Below, in pieces: positions 57,100-64,000 of a DNA stretch of 64,000 nt (position 1 is the stretch's first letter; every line of letters starts with the position of its first letter). The stretch is from positions 1,798,501 to 1,862,500 of the forward strand of contig WPIO01000067.1 in assembly GCA_009760855.2 (NCBI GenBank). The letters are read 5' to 3'. The notes beneath the pieces are model-generated. The model was not told the DNA's origin and ran no database searches. It saw nothing but the letters and a program-made list of their open reading frames with translations. A program made the position numbers and the translations under genes. This stretch comes from Cristatella mucedo (taxonomy: Eukaryota > Bryozoa > Phylactolaemata > Cristatellidae).

Positions 57100-57290
57100 A
57101 ATAATAATAATAATACACTTGATAAAGCCCCATCAGACAACTCAATGTCTTTCTAGACGCTTTATATTTGCTGCAAAGGAAAACGCGATTTAATGATGAG
57201 TAATATCATGCTTGATAAAAAACATGAATAACATGGTTAGGAGTGACGTGTATAGGGTCAGCATGCAAGTGTGGTGCGAATAATAGTTCG
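57100..57290 (-). mobile_element. LINE-A 3'-end fragment
   Basis: (TAA)n, hairpin complement with CTTGATAAAGCCCCATCAGA, and ACATGGTTAGGAGTGACGTG. Confidence 0.8.
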
Positions 57291-57426
57291 GCGATTGCGA
57301 AGTGCAAATAAATCCCCCCCCCCCGCTAAACAGCGGCCTCGGGCGACTCCTAGCGTGGTGTGGACCTTACTTGATTTCTCCGTAATACCTTCGGGTATTC
57401 CGCTGCTATCTTCGCTGTGACTATTT

Positions 57427-58659
57427 ATGAGCTGTCCTCGGATATGCTACACAAAACAGGACCTGCTTAGCATAAGATGCCATGTCGCCATTAGTCGATA
57501 CCTACCGGCGGGCCTTCTCCGGCGGGTCAGTGAGAACCTACCTGCATCCTGCGTTCGCCCCATTATCAGCTCGGCTATCAAACCTACGACTCGTAAGTTT
57601 AAAGCGCTAAATAGTACTTGTTGCGGTAGTAGCCCACCCACTGTAGCCCAGCACGTTGTGAAATATCGTCCCACGGCCGTTACCAAGGTCCAATTTAAAT
57701 TCGAAGAGCCAGCGTCCGCCGGGCTGGACGCAAACGGTAGACAATACGAGCCACTTCATCGCCGTCGCCCAGTTGTTGGACAGCCTCTTAAATTCCGCCT
57801 ACTAAATGTCCGCTCGCTAAAAACCAAGGGGTAACTTATCCGCGATCAGGTGGTCCAGGAGAAGCTAGATGCATTTCTGCTTACAGAAACCTGGATGACG
57901 CCTTGTTCCAGTAGCTGTATTTCCGAGACCACCCCACCCGGGTTCTCATTCTATCAGTCCACGCGTTCTGACAAGGTTGGTGGCGGGGTTGCAATTGTTG
58001 TTCGCGAATCGTTTGGCTATAAAATGTGCAGTTTCTCGCATGGGTCATCATTTGAATCGGTTGCTATCAGGTCTTCATCAAAGACAGTGCCTCTCACCGT
58101 TGTGATATACCGGCCTCCTTCTGGCTGTCTAAACATGTTTATAGAGGAGTTTTCAGAGTTCCTCGCTAAAATATTTGTGTGTGACAGGCCACAACTGCTT
58201 GTAGGAGACTTCAATATTCACGCTGACAACCCTAGCAACAGCCAGGTCCGCTCATTTCTTGACTGTCTGGAGAATTTTGGTTTGGCCCAACACGGTAATC
58301 ATAGCACCCATGTCGGTGGCCACATTCTGGATCTCGTGATCACTAAGGATGTCCTCCCCACTGACTTTGTGGTGTGCCCACTGACCTTTTCAGATCATTG
58401 TTTGGTCTCGTTTACTGTTCCTGCTACCTCGTACGTACAGGGCAATGTCGAATTTGCCAAACGACGTAACTTACAAAGCATTGACATGGACAAGTTTTTG
58501 AAATCTGTTTGTGATGCAGGCCTTCTTGATCTGCATTCAGACTCGACCGGCAGCCTCGATACCCTCACTGATGCAATGAACATGACACTCAGGAGTGCTC
58601 TTGACAAGCATGCTCCCGTTTGCTCTATCCGTGTTCAAAGTCGTCGAGATTCCTTTTAA
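57427..58659 (+). pseudogene. LINE-B upstream ORF and APE endonuclease
   Basis: An N-terminal segment without recognised domain (57,427-57,834) runs into LLNVRSLKTKG and a TAA. The endonuclease continues in the same frame with FLLTETWM, VVIYRPPSG, LLVGDFNIHAD and SDHCLVSF, the metal-binding and catalytic motifs of APE-like nucleases. The frame ends at 58,659 after RRDSF, before the RT. Confidence 0.88.
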
Positions 58660-60663
58660 TTTACAAAAAACTGCTTAAGATGCACCGTGTTAAGCACAGG
58701 CTGGAACGTCGTTTCAAGAAATCGGGGTCTGAGTCAGACCTAGTCAATTTTAAAGACTTTCTTTGAGTTTACAACCGAAAGCTTAAAAAAGCCAGGGCTT
58801 CTTTTTTCATTAGAAAGCTGAATTCCTGCCAGTCGGACACTAAACAGATTTATAAGACAATAAACCATTTACTGACCAAGGCTGTGAGGTCTACTCCCCA
58901 GATATTTAGGGCTCAGCCGAAAAGTTTTCAGCCTTCTTTACTGAAAAAAATTGTGCACGTTCGTGCCTCCATTAAGCCCCCTCCGACCAAAGCAATCGCC
59001 GTTCCTCAACCTGTGCCCTTTCTTAAAAGGTTCTCAGATGTTTCTGCCTGTGATGTGGCTGCCTTAATAAGGTCTAGCAAAAAGAGCTCGTCTCCTGAAG
59101 ACCCTATACCTTCATCTCTGTGGTCTTCACTTCCAGACCAACTTAGCCCTACCATAACCAAGATTTTTTTAATGCTTCTCTGGGAAAAGGGGTCGTCCCC
59201 AAGTTCTTCAAATCGGCAATCGTTAGACCTATTCTTAAAAAGCCTGGATTAGGCACAGAGGTCCTAGCAAACTATCGTCCAGTTTCCCTTCTTCCGTTCT
59301 TATCAAAGATCCTGGAAACAATTGTTGCTAAGCAGCTAGTTGAACATATTTAAAAAAATTGAACGTCAGAAACATTTCAATCAGGGTTCAAGAGGCGCCC
59401 TCTACTGAAACTGCTCTCCTCCGTGTTAACAATGGCATTCTACATGGCAACGACGACGGGAATGTCACTGCCCTAGTACTTCTAGATCTGTCTGCTGCCT
59501 TCGACACCATTGATCACGAAGTTCTGCTCGAACGATTGAGAACAACGATCGGTCTGGCAGACGAAGCACTGGCGTGGTTTAAATCATACTTGTCTGATCG
59601 TGTTCAATCCGTGTCGTGTGGGGGTCAGGTCTCAGACTTAAGAAGGGCCACCTTTGGAGTCCCTCAAGGGTCTGTACTTGGTCCCTCGCTGTTCTCCATT
59701 TATACGCAACCTCTGGGAAAAGTGATTAAGGCCCATGGAATAGGATATCACTTCTATGCTGACGATACTCAGTTGTATTTGTCATTTAAACCGTCGGAAT
59801 CTGCTGCAGCAACTGAGAAACTGAATGCTTGCCTTGCCGATATTCGATCCTGGATGTCGGTAAACTTCCTTAAATTAAATGACGATAAAACCGAACTGCT
59901 TCTCATTGGACACCCTAAGCGTGTGGCTGGATTAAAAGGCTTTGCTGTTCTAATAGGTGATGCTATTGTGCGACCTTCACCACGTGCTCGTAATCTAGGT
60001 GTCGTGTTCGACAGCTGCCTCAATTTCAAAAGCTTCACTCAGAAGACTGCCTCTACAGCTAGCCATCACATCCGATCCCTATCCAAGATTAGAAGCTGTC
60101 TCCCAGAGTGGCTTGTAAAAGATTTAACTAGCTCTTTAGTTCTGTCTCGACTTGATTATTGTAATTTCCTTTTGGCTGGGCTACCAAAGAAAGCTATTAT
60201 GCCACTAAAGCGGACTATGAATATGGCTGCAAGGCTGGTCTTCAAGTCCCAGCGGTTTGAGCACGTGTCACCTTTGCTGGAAGGGCTAGGATGGTTGCCG
60301 GTTGAGCAAAGGATACAGAGCAAAGTTCTTAGGCTGACCCACAAGGCCCGCCACGGCTTGGCTCCTTCATACCTAGCTGAACTGCTGCATCAGTTTCAGC
60401 CTGTTCGCGCCCTCAGGTCCTGTGTGGACAATAAATTAGCTGTCCCATTCCTCTGCTTAAAGACAGTTGTCGACAGAAGCTTTAGCTCTGCAGGTCCTAG
60501 ACTGTGGAACTCGCTTCCACAATTCTTACGCAACGACATCTACTCTTCAACTGCCGACTATGGCACATCTTTTTCAGCGGTCCTGAACTGCTACTTCTAT
60601 GCTACTCACTACCTCAACTGCTCTCCTGACTGCTATGTTTCCCACTTTCTCTTTGTTGCGTGA
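58660..60663 (+). pseudogene. LINE-B reverse transcriptase
   Basis: The linker (58,670-59,252) has one in-frame stop. RT motif [16 protein letters not shown] is in another frame near 59,270. A 434-codon frame from 59,359 holds LLDLSAAFDTIDHEVLLERL, GVPQGSVLGPSLFSIY, FYADDTQLYLSF and NFLKLNDDKTELLLIG, with the usual C-terminal domain ending HFLFVA. The YADD catalytic pair is intact here. Confidence 0.92.
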
Positions 60664-60834
60664 GACGAAGTCTGTTGGCTACCGAATGTGTACCGAAAGC
60701 CGCTTAGGCTGTGAGTGCGCTATACAAAACTCTCCTGCGTGACACCCACATGGTCCTTATGACTTTGTGGAGTTACTGACGGAGATACAAAATCCGGTGC
60801 CCTGAGATAGGCAGCTGTCAGGATTCAAGACTCC

Positions 60835-61625
60835 GGGCATTGACATTGGAGCTGACTTGAGCTCTAGGCAACATAGCCGCCGGTGTACTTTATAGCCGCT
60901 GTTGAACATCTGTAACCGTCCGCTGCAGCTGTTGAAATAGACTTGTGTGGATTATGGATACGCACTCGATATGTCAAGGTATGAGTGCACGTCATCGCTG
61001 CTGTGTTTCTGCTACTGCTGGCATACCTGTGTACATTGGTGCAGTACCTACAAGTAACTAGCCGTGCTAGAAGGTTCAGGCGTCACCAGCATTCGTCACG
61101 AGTCGGCTGAGAGTGGGTATTAGCCCAGTTGCAACGTGGTCGTACTTCGAGATCCGGGTCTTGATTTTGAGCCGTGGAGTAGGCAATCCTGTATTGCTCG
61201 CTTCGAGCTGTGTGATTGCCGGTAAGGCTCTTCTGCCGCTGTACATATAGTCATCGACACTGCAGAAGACGTCGCAACTGCCACCAACCACGCTGCTGCC
61301 GCTGCCTCCACCTGTGGTGGCGCAGCTTCCGGGGCGACAGCCATGCTGACACCGTCAGCGACCAGCTGACCATCATCCTTGTTTGATAGCGGTTAGTATG
61401 CCCGCCGAGTAATCGGTCGTGGCTGAGTGCAGCACTTGGCTGGATGGAGACATGGCGGCACCCCTTGCCCGTCTCTTGAACTCAACCACACACCGATTTT
61501 GCTGCAGGTCGAGGACAACGATAAAACAGCATACCTATCAAGAGCTTCGACTTTCATCTTCGAGCATCGACCTTCATCATCCCTTACAGCTCTTACAAAA
61601 CATGAATACAAAACTCTGTACATAC
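60835..61625. other. No supported gene
   Basis: Minus-strand frames at 61,076-61,344 and 61,393-61,623 contain Cys- and Gly-rich stretches but no recognised domain. They could include 5' exons of the polycystin gene, without evidence. Confidence 0.3.
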
Positions 61626-61629
61626 ATCA

Positions 61630-62245
61630 ATACAAAACTCTGCAGCGAGGCTTGTCTGTGGTGAGCGTGGCAATTTACACTCCACACCACTTCTCGCCGA
61701 CGTGCAGCGGCTACCAGTCAAGCAACGCATCGACTTCAAGGTTTTATCGCTCACTTTTAGGCATCTTAATTCTTTGGCCCAAGCCTACCAATCAGATCTG
61801 CTGCTCCTCCACCGGTCAAGCATCGTACCATCCACTTTTTGTAGTCTAGCTGTGTACATATACCTCGAACAAACCTCAAATCCTTTGGAGACCGTGCCTT
61901 TAGTTCGTATACTTCCAAAGCCTGGAACTCACTCCCAAATTCCGTTACGATATACCCTGACTTGACCACATTAAAACAGAAATTAAAAACGCACCTATTG
62001 ATCACGGCATTTAGTGGGTCCCTGTGAGTCGTTCTTTATGCGCTTATGCGTGCTGTAACCGTTGCTTGCTACTAATAAACACATTTGCATGCTGACTCGG
62101 TGCATGTTACCCCTAGCCGTGTTATTCTTGTTGTTTGTCGAGCCTGCTACCACGAACCATTCGATCGTGCATCCTTTGGAGCAAATTAAAGCGCCTAGAG
62201 AGAGATTGAGTACACTGAGGGCACTTTATCTAGTGAATTATTATT
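61630..62245 (+). mobile_element. LINE-A 5'-truncated copy
   Basis: CTCTGCAGCGAGGCTTGTCT to the hairpin at 62,190-62,228 and ATTATTATTAATTTTATT. The coding remnant covers the RT C-terminus in two frames. Confidence 0.85.
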
Positions 62246-62313
62246 AATTTTATTCCCGTTGCTGGCCGTTTAATTAAACTGTCTTTATATAAATATAAAT
62301 ATATATATATGTA

Positions 62314-62452
62314 TAATTCATTTGTATAGCGCCCCAAGAGAACTTAATCTCTATTCAGGCGCTTCACATATGCCACAGGGCTTGAGCCCATGATCTCAGT
62401 CACACCTTGGTCGGGGCGAGCACCTTTAACCGCTGGACCAAGCCAGCTTAAA
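62314..62452 (-). mobile_element. SINE-2, near full-length copy
   Basis: Minus strand: GGCTTGGTCCAGCGGTTAAA, GGGCTCAAGCCC, AAGCGCCTGAATAGAGATTA and GGGGCGCTATACAAATGAAT. It inserted at or next to a (TA)n tract. Confidence 0.87.
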
Positions 62453-62454
62453 AT

Positions 62455-64000
62455 GAATTATATATAAAATGTCTTTAAATTTCTACTATGCTTTAACATT
62501 TTTTTTTGCTGGCACTGCGAGTGCCTTCATTTGGTGAATCTAGCGACAAGCTGCAACGCATTAATGGTAGTAGCCAGTGCTTTTGAAGATACCATATAGA
62601 AGCTCGTAAGCAATAACAGCGACCCTCTCAGCCTTCGCTGACATTTCCTGCTCGCACTTTTGAGACAGATTGATTACCCAATTTGTGACGAAACGCTTCC
62701 TGAGCAGTGGAGGTATACAAGAAGAATCTAAGCAGAGCCGCCCGGTTGCAAGCCCGCGCTCACTTGACCCGGCTTGACCCCGGCTCGACCCTAGGCCCGA
62801 GCACGTGCCACTAGCAGCGGCCAAGCCGTTCCTCGGAACACCAAGGCGTAGGTCTTTGAAACGTCCAAGATAGAGCGGCCCGTTCCCAGCAGTAAATGTG
62901 GGCTGTGGGCAACCCACCCCAGGGCATTCCAATTTCTACAAACTCTACTTGGTAAAGTTATACTGCAAAGAAAATGCTTAATAAAGGGATCGAGATTAAT
63001 CGCAAGGAAATCCGTGTCGTTAAGTCGCCACGTGACCAGTCTTCTGCCTGTTACCGGACTCATGGTTCAAAACTCCAACTTAATACCTTAAGTTCCGCCA
63101 GGGCCTCGCATCCACATTGTTGGTAAGTGGGAGCTCGTGAAATTCAGTTTCTTTTATCAAGATCGGACTACAGACCGGATGCACAAGGGCCGTCGCAAGG
63201 TTGAACCCGACGACCTGCTTGACCAGTTTCTCGTTAAAATACGGCACTCAGCTTGGTCAAATTTACGCGGAAAAATCGTGCACGCCAGCTTGCTCACTCT
63301 AGTTGAAAACGAAAACTAAGAACCGTGCATTTCCATATCACAAGTTTACTAACCGTATTTGCAGACCTGGGCAGGTGGTTCACAGTAGTAGTAGTCATAA
63401 ACTACGCTAGTAACTATGGTTAAACCGTCTTTATGGGCATCTCTGAACAAATGAAAAACCGTTTCCCTCGCTGTCCACGCTTGTCACCTTGCTCAAGCTT
63501 GGGTTCGTTTCTACTAAGATAACGGGAGAGCAAATCACATCTTCTGCCTCCCTACGGCTGCATCTCAATGATCCGTATACGATTGTACGCTATGACAGCC
63601 AAGGGCTGTTGAGCCCTAAGCTAATCTGCAATGACGCTCTTACGGACCCGTGGGGCGGGCTCTTTCTCAGTGAAAAATCTTGTCACCCTGGATATGCCAC
63701 ACTGGGATGACCGCTGGCAATGCCAAAAAATATTTTAAGGTATTTGAACCTCCAAGGGAGCACAGAACCTTGACCTTAGCCAAGCCAGCTAATTCGGGTG
63801 GGTGTCAAGAGTTCTATGGAGCATGCTATTGACCATGCCAGGGTTGTGTCGGGTGGCAGCTCAAGACCTTTGGAATGGCGTCTTACTTAAGCAAAAATAG
63901 ATAGCGATGACCGAGAATATGATTTTGAAAAACGTATCCAGCCTTTATATCTTGACGTCAAACTTCTGCTAGCTTAGGAAAATACCGCAATGTTGCTCCT
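62455..64000. other. No supported gene, right edge
   Basis: Long minus-strand frames at 62,561-63,063 lack domains. A faint SINE-2-like segment (CTTGACCTTAGCCAAGCCAG) lies near 63,770-63,860. Earlier exons of the polycystin gene would be expected in this direction. Confidence 0.35.

Larger units (their letters stand above)
57310..60830 (+). mobile_element. LINE-B, near full-length non-LTR retrotransposon
   Basis: About 3.5 kb with APE-type endonuclease followed by reverse transcriptase, the layout of CR1/L2/Jockey-like LINEs. The 5' end lies near a C-run at 57,314 and small hairpins. The 3' end GGAGTTACTGACGGAGATAC matches the copy at 37.7 kb. Frame breaks at 57,832 (stop), 58,657 (frameshift or stop), about 58,765 (stop) and 59,207-59,375 (frameshift, stops) make it inactive. 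It lies on the opposite strand to the polycystin gene. Confidence 0.9.

Noticed and set aside
61076-61623. Gly/Cys-rich minus-strand frames as N-terminal polycystin exons
   Set aside because: The position is right for upstream exons, but no LRR, WSC or PKD signature is visible.
62561-63063. Minus-strand frames of 90-123 codons
   Set aside because: Overlapping frames with no domain or reliable splice sites.

Overview
This is eukaryotic, animal-type genomic DNA. No bacterial operon or gene-dense architecture is present. Almost the whole window is one large minus-strand gene of the polycystin-1 (PKD1) family, broken into short exons that sit between kilobases of transposon-filled intron. Reading right to left (gene 5' to 3'), 28 exons from about 56,486 down to 1,878 can be joined with intact codon phase at all 27 junctions. 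Together they give about 1,979 codons: PKD repeats, then a REJ (receptor for egg jelly) domain, then the GAIN-like stalk that precedes the GPS cleavage site. The start of the gene (signal peptide, N-terminal modules, first PKD repeats) must lie beyond the right part of the window or be unrecognised in it. The GPS, PLAT and transmembrane part must lie to the left of position 1.

Layout of the gene: 56.5-55.9 kb PKD repeat; 53.6-53.4 kb threonine-rich mucin-like exon; 53.3-36.3 kb further PKD repeats, several with the GDG or NDG signature; 31.7-15.5 kb REJ domain; 15.5-1.9 kb helical and GAIN-like region with a Ser/Thr-rich insertion. Two introns appear to be only 26 nt (36,580-36,605) and 24 nt (15,452-15,475). 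One intron has a GC donor. Other introns run to about 7 kb.

The introns are a transposon graveyard. Two non-LTR retrotransposon families dominate. LINE-A has an (ATT)n tail and a conserved 3' hairpin, and more than 20 fragments lie on both strands. LINE-B has an (ACATT)n tail and includes a nearly complete but broken endonuclease-RT element at 57.3-60.8 kb. Two tRNA-derived SINE families are present, one of which carries the same 3' hairpin as LINE-A. A 189-bp hAT non-autonomous element strongly resembling SPIN is nested in a LINE-A copy with an 8-bp target duplication. Other structure includes a 37-copy 15-bp minisatellite, a 3 x 122 bp repeat in an unclassified element, and several large palindromes.

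Organism: an invertebrate is likely. A flatworm is my best inference, from tiny and very large introns in one gene, moderate GC and heavy LINE/SINE load, but nothing in the window proves the phylum. All exon calls are manual, from splice consensus plus frame plus family resemblance. No search or transcript evidence was available.
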